Shown here piece by piece: positions 9,181-19,364 of a DNA stretch of 51,801 nt (position 1 is its first letter; every line of letters begins with the position of its first letter). The stretch is taken from positions 1 to 51,801 of the forward strand of contig NZ_JAEMTA010000033.1 in the NCBI RefSeq assembly GCF_016462545.1, given 5' to 3'. Under the pieces are notes generated by a model, which searched no databases, had not been told where the DNA came from, and saw nothing but the letters and a program-made list of their open reading frames with translations. The DNA comes from Mycolicibacterium sp. (GTDB lineage: Bacteria; Actinomycetota; Actinomycetes; Mycobacteriales; Mycobacteriaceae). Both the position numbers and the translations under genes were made by a program.

Positions 9181-10108
9181 GCGCCCCCAACCCGTTGGCG
9201 AACCGCGCGATGGCATCCGCAATGGCGGCACCCATCGCCGGACTGCCCGTGTGCCCGGAATCCTCGATGACCTTCAGCTCCGCGTCAGGCCAGGCCTGGG
9301 CGAGTTCCCACGCCGTCAGCAGCGGACCGGACAAATCAAGCCGTCCATGAATGAGGACGCCGGGAATACCCTTGAGCTTGCCTGCATTTCGCAGTATCTG
9401 CCCGTCCGCCAACCAGGCGTGGTGGGCGAAGTAGTGCGTGCAGATGCGAACGAAGGCCAGCTTCGCCGCACCGACCTTGGCGCCGTACTGGCCAGGGCTG
9501 CCGGAGGTTTCGTGGGCGATCACCGCGTCCTCCCAGTCGCACCAGTCCCGCGCCGCCCGTTCGCGCACCTCCAGCATCGGGTGTTCCATGAGCTGCCGGT
9601 AGGCCTCGACGAGATTGCCATCCCGTTCCGCTGCAGGCACCCCGGCCTGAAAGCGTTGCCATTCCATCGGCAGCAGGAGACGCAAACCGCCGTAGAGCCA
9701 GTCGATCTCGCGCGGTCGCGTCATCGTCACCCCGACGAGGATGATCCCGCTCACCCGGTCTGAATGGCGTTCGGCGTAGGCGAGGATCAACGTGGACGCC
9801 CACGATCCGCCATAGAGCAACCACCGTTGCACGCCGAGGTGCCTGCGTAGGACTTCGATGTCCGCGAGAAGGTGTTCGGTGGTGTTGTGCGCCATATTGG
9901 TGGAGGGATCAGCGGCACTGGGCACGCTCTCTCCGCACCCGCGCTGGTCGAACGACACGATCCGAAACACGTCGTCGTCGAACATCTGGTGCGCCGTGCG
10001 CGATCGGCCACTGCCGGGCCCACCATGGACGATGAGAACCGCGTGTCCGGACGGGTTGCCCCGGACTTCCCAGTACATCCGGTTGCCGTCACCCACGTCG
10101 AGCAGCAT
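9164..10108 (-). CDS. Prolyl iminopeptidase-like alpha/beta hydrolase
   Basis: 314-aa hydrolase of the proline iminopeptidase (peptidase S33) family. It has the oxyanion motif HGGPG (28-32), the family signature FDQRGCGES (53-61) and the nucleophile elbow GGSWAS (100-105) with Ser102. It would release N-terminal proline or related residues from peptides in the cytoplasm; specificity is an inference. ATG 10108 was chosen over TTG 10114; neither has a clear Shine-Dalgarno. It lies 9 bp downstream of the TIGR02569 gene, likely co-transcribed. I do not recall this gene here in the M. tuberculosis order. Confidence 0.8.
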   Translation of the reverse strand: MLLDVGDGNRMYWEVRGNPSGHAVLIVHGGPGSGRSRTAHQMFDDDVFRIVSFDQRGCGESVPSAADPSTNMAHNTTEHLLADIEVLRRHLGVQRWLLYGGSWASTLILAYAERHSDRVSGIILVGVTMTRPREIDWLYGGLRLLLPMEWQRFQAGVPAAERDGNLVEAYRQLMEHPMLEVRERAARDWCDWEDAVIAHETSGSPGQYGAKVGAAKLAFVRICTHYFAHHAWLADGQILRNAGKLKGIPGVLIHGRLDLSGPLLTAWELAQAWPDAELKVIEDSGHTGSPAMGAAIADAIARFANGLGAPRTRA

Positions 10109-10117
10109 GACCAAGCT

Positions 10118-10972
10118 CTAGAGGAGAAGCCGCACCAGCGCGGCCGTGCGTGCGAGGCCGGGGAACGCGGCGGCCGTCGAGCGCGGATGCAAGGCGTGCA
10201 CGGCCAGTCGGAACATCAACGCCCGCAACAACATCTGCGACCACTCCGGCAGCGGTGCCCAGCGCTCGACGAGCCCGTCGTCGGCTTCACCCCAGGCCAG
10301 AGCGTCGACGACGACGACGCCCGCCGCCCACGATGCGGGCCGCCAGTAGGGCGTGATGTCGGTGATCCCGGGGGCGGCGGTGCCTGCGAAGAGCACCGTC
10401 CCATAAAGATCGCCATGGACGAGTTGACTGGGACTGCGGGTGGGACGCCGTAGCGCGGCCAGCTGAGAAATCAACTCGACGGAGCGCTGGCCATCGGCAC
10501 CACCCGGCGCGACCATCGCACCCGGCGGCAACGAATGCAACGGTCGGTCCTCCCACGCGGCGCGGTCGGCGGCGATGAACACGTCGACGTCCGACCATGG
10601 GACCCCGGGAGGCTGGGTCAGGAAGCGTGGACGTTCCAGTTTCGCCGTGGCTTCGTGCAGGCGCACGGCGGCGGAGACGACCTCGTCGTGGCGGGGTTCC
10701 GGCGTTCCGGTGACGAAGGTGTCGGCGCGCCACCCGGCGACGACGTAGCGCCCGTCGGTCGAGCGAACCGGTCGGGCCAGTCGGACACCGTCGACGAACA
10801 GCGTCTCCCTGACCTTCGCCGACCAGGCCGCCCGCGCATGCTCGGCGACCATCGACAGCACGACTTCACCGCAGCGCCAGCCACCCTCCCAGCTCGAGCC
10901 GAGGGGAACGGGCCGAACACCCGTCAGACCGAACGCCGCCAACACATGATCAGGCGGCATGTCGGCACTCAC
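10118..10972 (-). CDS. TIGR02569-family protein (Rv3205c-like), kinase-like fold
   Basis: 284-aa actinobacterial conserved protein. The central LVHGDLYG motif followed by ITDITPYW and VVVDALAW recalls aminoglycoside-phosphotransferase-like folds (Brenner-type HGDL and metal-binding Asp), which suggests a small-molecule kinase or degenerate relative. No substrate can be named. The GTG start is preceded at 6 nt by TAGGCT, fitting a leaderless mRNA. It sits between moeZ and the iminopeptidase on the same strand. Confidence 0.7.
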   Translation of the reverse strand: MSADMPPDHVLAAFGLTGVRPVPLGSSWEGGWRCGEVVLSMVAEHARAAWSAKVRETLFVDGVRLARPVRSTDGRYVVAGWRADTFVTGTPEPRHDEVVSAAVRLHEATAKLERPRFLTQPPGVPWSDVDVFIAADRAAWEDRPLHSLPPGAMVAPGGADGQRSVELISQLAALRRPTRSPSQLVHGDLYGTVLFAGTAAPGITDITPYWRPASWAAGVVVVDALAWGEADDGLVERWAPLPEWSQMLLRALMFRLAVHALHPRSTAAAFPGLARTAALVRLLL

Positions 10973-10978
10973 AGGGTC

Positions 10979-10984
10979 AGCCTA
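10979..10984 (-). promoter_or_regulatory. -10 box TAGGCT, leaderless Rv3205c-like gene
   Basis: On the minus strand TAGGCT is followed by 6 nt and then the GTG at 10972. It matches TANNNT exactly and has the spacing of mycobacterial leaderless promoters. It lies in the 36-bp gap after moeZ. Confidence 0.5.
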
Positions 10985-11008
10985 AGGCCAGGCCCGGCCC
11001 ACGAGCGG

Positions 11009-12187
11009 TCAGTACATGACCATGTCGGGTTCGAGTTGTCGCGCCCACGCCACGATCCCACCCTGCAGGTGCAGGGCATCGGCGAACCCGGCCTTCTTCA
11101 CCGCGGCCAGCGCCTCGGCCGACCGGATGCCGGTCTTGCAGTACAGGACGGGCGTGCGGTCGTGCGGCAGCCTTGCCAACCCCTCGCCGGTCTCGATGGC
11201 GGACTTGGGGATCAGCTCGGCCCCGTCGATGTGGTTGATGTCCCACTCGACGGGTTCGCGGACGTCGATCAGCGCGACCTTGCGTCCGGAGTCCAGCATC
11301 TCCCGCAGTTCGCGTGGAGTGACGGTGGAATCGGCGGCGGCTTCGGCCGCGTCGTCGGACACCGCGCCGCAGAACGCCTCGTAGTCGATGAGTTCGGTGA
11401 TCTTCGGCGTCTCGGGATCCTTGCGGATCTTGATGGTGCGGTACGTCATGTCGAGCGCGTCGTACACCATGAGCCTGCCGAGCAGTGGCTCGCCGATTCC
11501 CGTCAGCAGCTTGATGGCCTCGGTGCCCATGATGGACGCGATCGAAGCGCACAGGATGCCGAGCACCCCGCCTTCGGCGCACGACGGGACCATTCCAGGT
11601 GGTGGCGGTTCGGGGTACAGATCGCGGTAGTTCAAACCCAGTCCGTTGGGCGCGTCCTCCCAGAACACCGACACCTGGCCCTCGAAGCGGTAAATCGAGC
11701 CCCACACGTACGGCTTGCCCGCCAGCACGGCGGCATCGTTGACGAGATAACGAGTGGCGAAGTTGTCGGTCCCGTCCAGGATCAGGTCGTACTGCCGGAA
11801 CAGGTCGATGGCGTTGTCCGGCTCGAGGCGCACCTCGTGCAGTCGCACGTCGACCAGCGGGTTGATCTCCGTGATCGAGTCCCTGGCGCTCTGGGCCTTC
11901 GGCCGGCCGACGTCGGACTGGCCGTGGATGATCTGGCGTTGCAGGTTGGACTCATCGACGACGTCGAACTCCACGATCCCGATGGTGCCGACGCCAGCGG
12001 CGGCGAGGTAGAGGAGCGTCGGGGAACCCAGCCCGCCCGCCCCGATGACGAGCACGCGCGCATTCTTGAGGCGTTTCTGACCGTCGACTCCGAGGTCCGG
12101 GATGATGAGGTGGCGGCTGTAGCGCGATACCTCGTCGCGCGTGAGCTCTGCTGCGGGCTCAACCAGCGGCGGTAACGATGTTGGCAC
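11009..12187 (-). CDS. moeZ: MoeZ adenylyltransferase/sulfurtransferase
   Basis: 392-aa MoeB/ThiF-type E1-like enzyme fused to a rhodanese domain (Rv3206c). The N-terminal ATP-binding loop is GAGGLGS (49-55) and the C-terminal rhodanese has the active loop CKTGIRS with Cys350. It adenylates the C-terminal Gly-Gly of sulfur-carrier proteins such as MoaD and CysO and transfers sulfur, serving molybdopterin and cysteine synthesis. The start is the GTG at 12187, preceded by GAGGAG about 8 nt upstream; the frame is open to 12343, but this start gives the family length of 392 aa. Confidence 0.93.
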   Translation of the reverse strand: MPTSLPPLVEPAAELTRDEVSRYSRHLIIPDLGVDGQKRLKNARVLVIGAGGLGSPTLLYLAAAGVGTIGIVEFDVVDESNLQRQIIHGQSDVGRPKAQSARDSITEINPLVDVRLHEVRLEPDNAIDLFRQYDLILDGTDNFATRYLVNDAAVLAGKPYVWGSIYRFEGQVSVFWEDAPNGLGLNYRDLYPEPPPPGMVPSCAEGGVLGILCASIASIMGTEAIKLLTGIGEPLLGRLMVYDALDMTYRTIKIRKDPETPKITELIDYEAFCGAVSDDAAEAAADSTVTPRELREMLDSGRKVALIDVREPVEWDINHIDGAELIPKSAIETGEGLARLPHDRTPVLYCKTGIRSAEALAAVKKAGFADALHLQGGIVAWARQLEPDMVMY

Positions 12188-12292
12188 CGGATGCTCCTCG
12201 AATTCGACATGAGACCTCGGGACGATCACACCAGGTCCATTCGGTGAACGGCAATCCCGATGGTTACCTTCCCGGGCAGCGCTGACGTCGTG

Positions 12293-12354
12293 CGCGAGCG
12301 TGCGCAAAGTGCCAATTCGCCTCGGCGTGTCGGGCGCCGACACGCACGCTCGCG
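12293..12354. terminator. Nested palindrome after the DUF3152 gene
   Basis: Outer arms CGCGAGCGTGCG (12293-12304) and CGCACGCTCGCG (12343-12354) are perfect. Inside, GCGTGTCGG (12325-12333) and CCGACACGC (12337-12345) form a tight hairpin that competes with the outer one. It starts 20 bp past the minus-strand stop at 12374 and is not followed by a T-run, so it would be a U-tract-less terminator or a repeat element. Confidence 0.5.
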
Positions 12355-12373
12355 GGGAATGACGACGGACTGG

Positions 12374-13405
12374 TCAGGCGATCGGGTAGGGCCACGGGTT
12401 GAAGCGGCACGTCTTGCCGTCGGCCTGCACCGACTCGGGATCGAACCTGGCATCGTCGTCGTTGCTGGTCGAGAAGGTCTGCTGCATCATGACCGGGGCC
12501 AGGGCGCCGTTCTCGGCGCACGGCTCGTGCTTCTGATAGCCGATGGCGTGCCCGACCTCGTGGTTGATCAGGTACTGGCGGTAGGACCCGATGTCACCCT
12601 GGAACGGCACGGCGCCGCGCACCCAGCGGGACTCGTTGACGAACACCCTGGACTGGTCGCTCAGATACGCCGGGTTGTAGCAGGACGCCTCGAGGGGGAT
12701 GTCGTAGCCGCAGCCCTCGCGCACCGTCATCGGCGACGTCAGCGAGACGCGGAAGTCCGGTGTCTGCGCCGGGTCGTCGATCCGGGTGAACGCGATCTGC
12801 GGGTTGTGCGTCCAACTCTTGGGGTTGGTCAACGTCTCGCTGACCATTCGGGCGAACGCCTCGTCTCCGCCGATCGAGGTGGTGTCGACGCCGTCCTCCA
12901 CCTCGACGGTGTACGTGAACGACTTCGTCGTGCCCTCGCCGGCCTTGGGCGACGTACCGGGCACGACGTGCCACGTCTTGGCACCCGACTCGGTGAAGGG
13001 ACCGCCCCCGGGCAGGATGCCGGTCGGCAGGTTGGCGTCGAACTGGGTCATCCCCTTGGGCGGGGCGCCGATGATCGCGGTGCTCGCCACCCCGATGGTC
13101 GGCGGCCCCTGGACCGGCCCCTCGGCGTTGACCGGTTCGGTGGGCGTCGTGCCGGTCAGTGTCTGATACACGACCAGCACCGTGATCGCCGCGAGGATGG
13201 GAAGGGCGTACGCGCGCCACCCGTACGTGGACACGAACCGCCCGAGCCACGTCTGCTTACGCCACTGCTGATGCTCGTCGCGATTGGATCGCAGACGGCC
13301 GCCGTCGTCGGCCAGTGGGTCGCGCTGCGCGCGCAGGGGTTCCCTCCACTCGTTGCGCAGCACGGGCTGACGACCGCCCCCGCGACGCCCCGGGTCGTAG
13401 GTCAC
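12374..13405 (-). CDS. DUF3152 membrane-anchored putative metalloprotease
   Basis: 343-aa protein (Rv3207c-like). A basic, cytoplasmic N-terminus is followed by one TM segment (AYALPILAAITVLVVYQTL, about residues 67-86) and a large exported domain. That domain ends with HEVGHAIGYQKH (282-293), a zincin-type HExxH plus a third His, one residue longer than the metzincin spacing. Cysteines nearby (HEPC, TCRF) could form disulfides outside the cell. Peptidase activity is inferred from the motif. The GTG at 13405 was chosen; CATCCT lies 6 nt upstream. The frame is open to 13453. Confidence 0.78.
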   Translation of the reverse strand: MTYDPGRRGGGRQPVLRNEWREPLRAQRDPLADDGGRLRSNRDEHQQWRKQTWLGRFVSTYGWRAYALPILAAITVLVVYQTLTGTTPTEPVNAEGPVQGPPTIGVASTAIIGAPPKGMTQFDANLPTGILPGGGPFTESGAKTWHVVPGTSPKAGEGTTKSFTYTVEVEDGVDTTSIGGDEAFARMVSETLTNPKSWTHNPQIAFTRIDDPAQTPDFRVSLTSPMTVREGCGYDIPLEASCYNPAYLSDQSRVFVNESRWVRGAVPFQGDIGSYRQYLINHEVGHAIGYQKHEPCAENGALAPVMMQQTFSTSNDDDARFDPESVQADGKTCRFNPWPYPIA

Positions 13406-13496
13406 CGAACCAGGATGGCACAGGACGGGCCATGATCGGCTGTGGCGCGCCACCCGCCCCCGACCTCTGTTACCGCGTCACCCCGATGCGCGGTAG

Positions 13497-13502
13497 TAGT
13501 GT
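13497..13502 (+). promoter_or_regulatory. -10 box TAGTGT, leaderless TetR gene
   Basis: TAGTGT lies 7 nt before the ATG at 13510, so transcription would start at the A of the start codon. It is an exact TANNNT match, and no Shine-Dalgarno is present. Confidence 0.5.
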
Positions 13503-13509
13503 CGTACCG

Positions 13510-14196
13510 ATGAGTGAGATCGCCAACACTGCGCAGAGGCAGGGTGGGCAACCGACGAGCGGAGATGGTTCGACCGCCGCCCCCGCCAGCGCAAACCGGC
13601 GCGGAAACCGGTTACCACGCGACGAGCGCCGCGGTCAGCTACTCGTGGCCGCCAGCGAGGTCTTCGTGGACCGCGGCTATCACGCCGCTGGGATGGACGA
13701 GATTGCCGACAGGGCAGGCGTCAGCAAACCGGTTCTCTACCAACACTTCTCGTCCAAACTCGAGCTATACCTGGCGGTCCTGCAACGGCACGTCGACAAC
13801 CTGGTGTCCGGGGTTCAGCAGGCATTGCGGACGACCACCGACAACCGCCAGCGACTCCGCGCCGCGGTGCAGGCGTTCTTCGACTTCATCGAACACGACG
13901 GTCAGGGATACCGACTGATCTTCGAGAACGACTACGTCACGGAGCCTCAGGTAGCGACCCAGGTCAAGGTGGCCACCGAGGCGTGCACGGACGCGGTCTT
14001 CGAGTTGATCAGCAGCGATTCGGGGCTGGAGGCGCATCGGGCCAGGATGATCGCCGTCGGATTGGTGTCGACGAGCGTCGACTGTGCCCGCTACTGGCTG
14101 AACTCCGACCGGCCCATCTCCAAGGAGGCCGCGGTCGACGGCACGGTGCAGTTCGCCTGGGGCGGACTGTCACACGTGCCGCTGACCCGCTTCTAG
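13510..14196 (+). CDS. TetR-family transcriptional regulator (Rv3208-like)
   Basis: 228-aa one-domain-pair TetR regulator. A low-complexity N-terminus (1-38) precedes the HTH, with the recognition stretch around MDEIADRAGVSKPVLYQHFSS (62-82), and a helical ligand-binding domain (90-228). ATG 13510 is supported by length and by the -10 box 7 nt upstream. It is convergent with the DUF3107 gene (4-bp overlap). Targets are unknown; it diverges from the DUF3152 gene across 104 bp, so that gene is a natural candidate. Confidence 0.88.
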   Translation: MSEIANTAQRQGGQPTSGDGSTAAPASANRRGNRLPRDERRGQLLVAASEVFVDRGYHAAGMDEIADRAGVSKPVLYQHFSSKLELYLAVLQRHVDNLVSGVQQALRTTTDNRQRLRAAVQAFFDFIEHDGQGYRLIFENDYVTEPQVATQVKVATEACTDAVFELISSDSGLEAHRARMIAVGLVSTSVDCARYWLNSDRPISKEAAVDGTVQFAWGGLSHVPLTRF

Positions 14197-14453
14197 CTCA
14201 GCTTGTCCGCGACCGCTGCGGCGGTGGCCCCGATGCCGAAGCCGACCCGCCTGTGGTCGGCTGCGCCGATCTCCACGTAGGCGATCCGCGTGTTCTGCAC
14301 CAGGAAGCGTCGGCCCTTCTCATCGCTGAGAGCGAGAACGCCCGACTCCTTGCCCAGCGCCGCGGTCACCAGCTCCTCCACCTCGGCGGGTGTCTGCACG
14401 CTCTGGAGCACGAGCTCGCGCGGACTGTCGGTAACGCCGATCTTGACCTCCAC
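14193..14453 (-). CDS. DUF3107 protein (TB9.4-like)
   Basis: 86-aa acidic protein matching the actinobacterial DUF3107 family (M. tuberculosis Rv3208A, TB9.4). No signal peptide or catalytic motif is visible; the C-terminus IGATAAAVADKL is conserved-looking. The GTG start is preceded by AAGGG 6 nt upstream. The function is unknown. It overlaps the TetR gene's 3' end by 4 bp, convergently. Confidence 0.82.
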   Translation of the reverse strand: MEVKIGVTDSPRELVLQSVQTPAEVEELVTAALGKESGVLALSDEKGRRFLVQNTRIAYVEIGAADHRRVGFGIGATAAAVADKLS

Positions 14454-14475
14454 GTGAACCCTTCCCTTCGATGAT

Positions 14476-14491
14476 CCTTCTCTTGAGAAGG
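14476..14491. promoter_or_regulatory. 16-bp perfect-arm palindrome upstream of DUF3107
   Basis: CCTTCTCTTGAGAAGG has 7-bp perfect arms around TT and lies 22 bp before the DUF3107 start in a 244-bp divergent gap. It could be an operator or a leader hairpin. No regulator can be assigned. The rest of the gap (to 14697) shows only a candidate -10 TAGCAT at 14653-14658 for the MmpS-like gene. Confidence 0.35.
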
Positions 14492-14697
14492 CTAGTGGAC
14501 GGCTCTGGCCGCGTGCGTCCGCGGTGGCGTCACTTCACCGACAGCGAAGCGACCGGCAGGCCCGATCGGGCGGTCAGCGGTCTCGTCCCAACCGAGTCCG
14601 GACCGTGACCTCGCCGCAAGCGCGTCAACCTCGTGCGTCACTTGCGTCTCGTTAGCATCGCTGAATCGACCACGAAAACGACTCACGGGATTGCGGT

Positions 14698-15543
14698 ATG
14701 GACAGGTACTCAACGTATTCGAGGACGTCGACGACGGCGCGCAACGCGGGCACGGCGGGCAGCCGAGGAGCCGGGCACAGCGGCGGATACACCGACGTCG
14801 AGACGGATGTCGTCGACGGCGGCGCGACCTACCGGCGCCGCGCCGAGCCGCAGTACCGGTATGGCGCCGACTCCGAGATCCGCGACTACGACGCCTACGA
14901 ATCCGAGGCCGACGCGTCTGACGCCGACGAGTACGACTACGACGACATCTACGAGTACGAGGACCCGATCGACCGCCGGTGGGTCTGGGTGGCGGGCGTC
15001 GCAGGAGCGATCCTGCTGATCGCCGTCATCTGCACCGTCGTCATCCTCGGCGGCGGTGATAGCGGCTCGGTGTCCAAGACCATCGCCGCATCCACCCCCA
15101 CGACCGCGCCCCAGGACGCCTCGACGACGGCCCCCAGGATCGTGACGTCGGCGGCACCACCCCCCTCGGCGATCGCCCCGCTGTCACCGGAAACGGTCAC
15201 CACCGTCGCGCCCAGCCCCAGCGCGACCGCCACCGCGGCCGTTCCGGTTCCGACCGAGGTCGCGCCGCCGTCACCGCAGACCATCACCTACCACGTGAAC
15301 GGCACCCGCCCGCTGCTGGACATGGTCACCGTGGTCTACACCGATGCCCAGGGCGCCCTGCAGACCGAGTTCAACGTCGCACTGCCGTGGTCACGCACCG
15401 TGACGCTCGATCCCGGCGTGCAACTGAAGTCGGTGATCGCCACCAGCCTGACCGGTCGACTGAACTGCGCGGTGACCGACGCGGCAGGCGCCACGCTCGT
15501 CGCTCAGAACGCCAGCTCGATGATCGCCACCTGCACGCAGTAG
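14698..15543 (+). CDS. MmpS-like membrane protein, Thr/Pro-rich (Rv3209-like)
   Basis: 281 aa. A low-complexity Ser/Tyr/Asp-rich cytoplasmic part (1-92), one TM helix (95-118), a Thr/Ala/Pro-rich linker (120-195) and a C-terminal beta domain (about 198-281) resembling MmpS transport-accessory proteins, with two cysteines (in LNCAV and IATC) likely disulfide-bonded outside the membrane. No mmpL partner is adjacent, so a transport role is only inferred. ATG 14698 was chosen; a candidate -10 TAGCAT at 14653 would give a leader of about 33 nt. Confidence 0.7.
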   Translation: MDRYSTYSRTSTTARNAGTAGSRGAGHSGGYTDVETDVVDGGATYRRRAEPQYRYGADSEIRDYDAYESEADASDADEYDYDDIYEYEDPIDRRWVWVAGVAGAILLIAVICTVVILGGGDSGSVSKTIAASTPTTAPQDASTTAPRIVTSAAPPPSAIAPLSPETVTTVAPSPSATATAAVPVPTEVAPPSPQTITYHVNGTRPLLDMVTVVYTDAQGALQTEFNVALPWSRTVTLDPGVQLKSVIATSLTGRLNCAVTDAAGATLVAQNASSMIATCTQ

Positions 15544-15552
15544 CGGATGAAC

Positions 15553-16257
15553 TCAGGCCAGTCCGAGCTCGCGGACCCTGGCGTTGTGCGTGTTCTGCAG
15601 GCGTTCGAAGAACTCGGCCAGCTGGCCCAGGCCCTCACCGCTGGAGACGACGAGATCGACCAGTTCGTCGTGCTCGGCGAGCACGAACTGCGCCTGGGTG
15701 ATGGCTTCGCCCAGGAGCCGTCTCGACCACAGGGCGAGGCGGTGGCGTTGCCTGTCGCTCGCGGTGACCGCGGCCTTGACCTCGCCCACGACGAACTGGG
15801 AGTGACCCGTCTCCGCGAGCACCGCTCGCACGACGTCGGCCGCATCCTCGGGCAGCGCGTCGGCGATCTCGAGATAGAAGTCGGCGGCCAGCGCGTCGCC
15901 GATGTAGGTCTTCACCAGCGCTTCCAGCCACGTGCTCGGCAGGGTCAGACGGTGGTAATTCTCCAGTGCCGAAACGTATTTCGTCATTGCGGAGACGATG
16001 TCGACGCCCCGCTTGGCTAGTGCGTCCCGCAGTAGCTCGTAGTGGTTCATCTCGGCGGCGGCCATGCTGGCCATGTTGATCCGGCCGGCCAGATTGGGTG
16101 CCATCCGCGCCTCGTCGGTGAGCCGGTAGAAGGCCGCCACCTCGCCGTAGGCAAGGACCGCGAAGAGGCTGACCACGCCTGGATGCTCGGCCGACGCGGC
16201 CGTCGCCGAGGGGTTCACCGTCTGCTCGGGCGAGGTCGCAGGCTGCGTCGGAGTCAT
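15553..16257 (-). CDS. Ferritin-like / MiaE-like protein (Rv3210c-like)
   Basis: 234-aa helical protein. Repeated E and ExxH-type residues (AYGEVAAFYR, AAEMNHYELL, ETGHSQF, AEHDELVD) fit a ferritin-like four-helix bundle, as in the tRNA hydroxylase MiaE-like family. Metal binding is plausible; an enzymatic role is not established by sequence. ATG start with TAGAGT 6 nt upstream on the minus strand (leaderless candidate). Convergent with the MmpS-like gene, 9-bp gap. Confidence 0.7.
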   Translation of the reverse strand: MTPTQPATSPEQTVNPSATAASAEHPGVVSLFAVLAYGEVAAFYRLTDEARMAPNLAGRINMASMAAAEMNHYELLRDALAKRGVDIVSAMTKYVSALENYHRLTLPSTWLEALVKTYIGDALAADFYLEIADALPEDAADVVRAVLAETGHSQFVVGEVKAAVTASDRQRHRLALWSRRLLGEAITQAQFVLAEHDELVDLVVSSGEGLGQLAEFFERLQNTHNARVRELGLA

Positions 16258-16263
16258 GGCCCA

Positions 16264-16269
16264 ACTCTA
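16264..16269 (-). promoter_or_regulatory. -10 box TAGAGT, leaderless ferritin-like gene
   Basis: Minus-strand TAGAGT is followed by 6 nt and then the ATG at 16257. Exact TANNNT match, no Shine-Dalgarno. Confidence 0.5.
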
Positions 16270-16322
16270 GACGGCCGGAGCCCTTCGACCGGCGTGGCGA
16301 CCGCGCGAACGACCCGGCCAGC

Positions 16323-16328
16323 TATGAT
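16323..16328 (+). promoter_or_regulatory. Candidate -10 box TATGAT for rhlE with a long leader
   Basis: TATGAT fits a strong -10; no good -35 is seen. A start near 16335 would give a leader of about 165 nt before the rhlE ATG at 16502. Long leaders are common for DEAD-box helicase genes that respond to cold or RNA structure. The remaining 244-bp gap shows nothing else I can name. Confidence 0.45.
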
Positions 16329-16501
16329 GGACGCGGTTGTGGCACGTCTCTTACCCGCCATCACCAAGAAATGTGCGTACACAGTGTGTCGACCGGTCGG
16401 CCCGCTTCCCAGAAGCCGAGGCCCCCGACGCTCTTTCGTCGAACTCGTGTGCGCGTGTGGACGCCGCGAGATTGACATACGAAAGGTTACGTCGGCAACG
16501 C

Positions 16502-18094
<1,593 letters not shown>

Positions 18095-18125
18095 ACGAGG
18101 CAACAGCGCGCCCGATGGTCACACG

Positions 18126-19364
18126 GTGAAGATCCCTCCGTCGCTCCGCTCCACCCCGCCGGAACGTCGCACCAGGGGTGATCTGTTGGCGGCTGCGGCG
18201 ATCGTCGTGGTCATCGCCGTCGCCGCAGGCCTGATCTGGTGGAGCAGTGACGCGCGGGCCACGATCAGCAGGCCCGCCGCCGAACCCGTTCCCGCCCTGA
18301 AGGCGGCCCGCGACGTCCCGACGTCGCTGCGCGAGCTGTGGACCGCGAGCAGCCCCAAGACCAGCCGACCCGTCGTCGCGGGCGGAGCCGTCGTCACCGG
18401 GGATGGGCGCGAGGTCGACGGTCGAGACCCGGCCACCGGGAACGTGCTGTGGAGCTACGCCAGGGACGTGCAGCTGTGCGGCGTCACCTACGTCTACAAC
18501 GACGCCGTCGCGGTGTACCCCGACGACCGTGGCTGCGGTCAGGTGACGACCATCGACGGGCAGACCGGACGCCGCCACTACTCCCGCACCGCCTACGCCG
18601 ATCCCCAGGTCGCGCTGTCCTCGGACGGATCGACGGTCCTCTCGGTCGGAGACACGCGGCTGGAACTGTGGCGCTCCGACATGGTCCGCATGATCAGCTA
18701 CGGCGCGCTGGACGCCAGGATCAAGCCCGAGGTCCCTGCCCAACCGCTCTGCGGGATGGTGTCGGCGGCGGCGAACTCGGCGGCGGTGTCGGTGCTGCAG
18801 AAGTGCCCCGGCCAAGCGGACATGCGACTGGCCCTGCTCATACCCGCGGACGAGGAGGACGAGCCCAAGACCAAGATCGTCCAGTTGCCCGGTGTCTCCG
18901 CCGACGCTGCCGCACGGGTGATCACCGTCTCCGACACCACGACCGCCGTCTACCTACCGACGCCGAAACCCGTCGTCAACGTCATCGACGACACGGGCAA
19001 CACGATCGCCAGCACCTCACTGCCTGCTCCGGTGTCGCCGCAAGCGACGGCATCGCGAGCAGGCGACCTGGTCACGTGGTGGACGGGTGACAGCCTGATG
19101 GTCTTTCAGGCCAACGGACTGCGCTACAAGTACACGGTCACCCCGGTCAACGGCCAGGCGCCCGTCGGCCCGGCGACCGTGATGGCGGGCAAGCTCCTGG
19201 TGCCGGTCACATCCGGCTACGACGTGTTCAACCCCGAGACCGGGGCGGGCGAGGCCCATATCGACCTCGTGCGCGCGCCGACCAAGGCCCCGGTGGTACC
19301 CGCTGTCGCAGGCTCCACACTGCTGGAGCAGCGCGGCGACACCCTGGTGGCGCTGGGCTCCTGA
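18126..19364 (+). CDS. Membrane-anchored Rv3212-like protein
   Basis: 412 aa. A short basic N-terminus is followed by one TM segment (about residues 17-40), then an exported domain with repeated beta-strand patterns (VTTIDGQTGRRHY, VFNPETGAGEAHIDL) that read like a PQQ/beta-propeller-type fold. Two cysteine-containing loops suggest oxidation outside the membrane. The function is unknown. The start is GTG 18126; the frame is open to 17862 but that overlaps rhlE. It follows rhlE by 31 bp on the same strand and probably shares its transcript. Its stop abuts that of the ParA-like gene. Confidence 0.7.
   Translation: MKIPPSLRSTPPERRTRGDLLAAAAIVVVIAVAAGLIWWSSDARATISRPAAEPVPALKAARDVPTSLRELWTASSPKTSRPVVAGGAVVTGDGREVDGRDPATGNVLWSYARDVQLCGVTYVYNDAVAVYPDDRGCGQVTTIDGQTGRRHYSRTAYADPQVALSSDGSTVLSVGDTRLELWRSDMVRMISYGALDARIKPEVPAQPLCGMVSAAANSAAVSVLQKCPGQADMRLALLIPADEEDEPKTKIVQLPGVSADAAARVITVSDTTTAVYLPTPKPVVNVIDDTGNTIASTSLPAPVSPQATASRAGDLVTWWTGDSLMVFQANGLRYKYTVTPVNGQAPVGPATVMAGKLLVPVTSGYDVFNPETGAGEAHIDLVRAPTKAPVVPAVAGSTLLEQRGDTLVALGS

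Noticed and set aside
14492..14713. 73-residue minus-strand ORF in the DUF3107 to MmpS-like gap
   Set aside because: No ribosome-binding site, overlaps the MmpS-like start and has no homology that I recognise.
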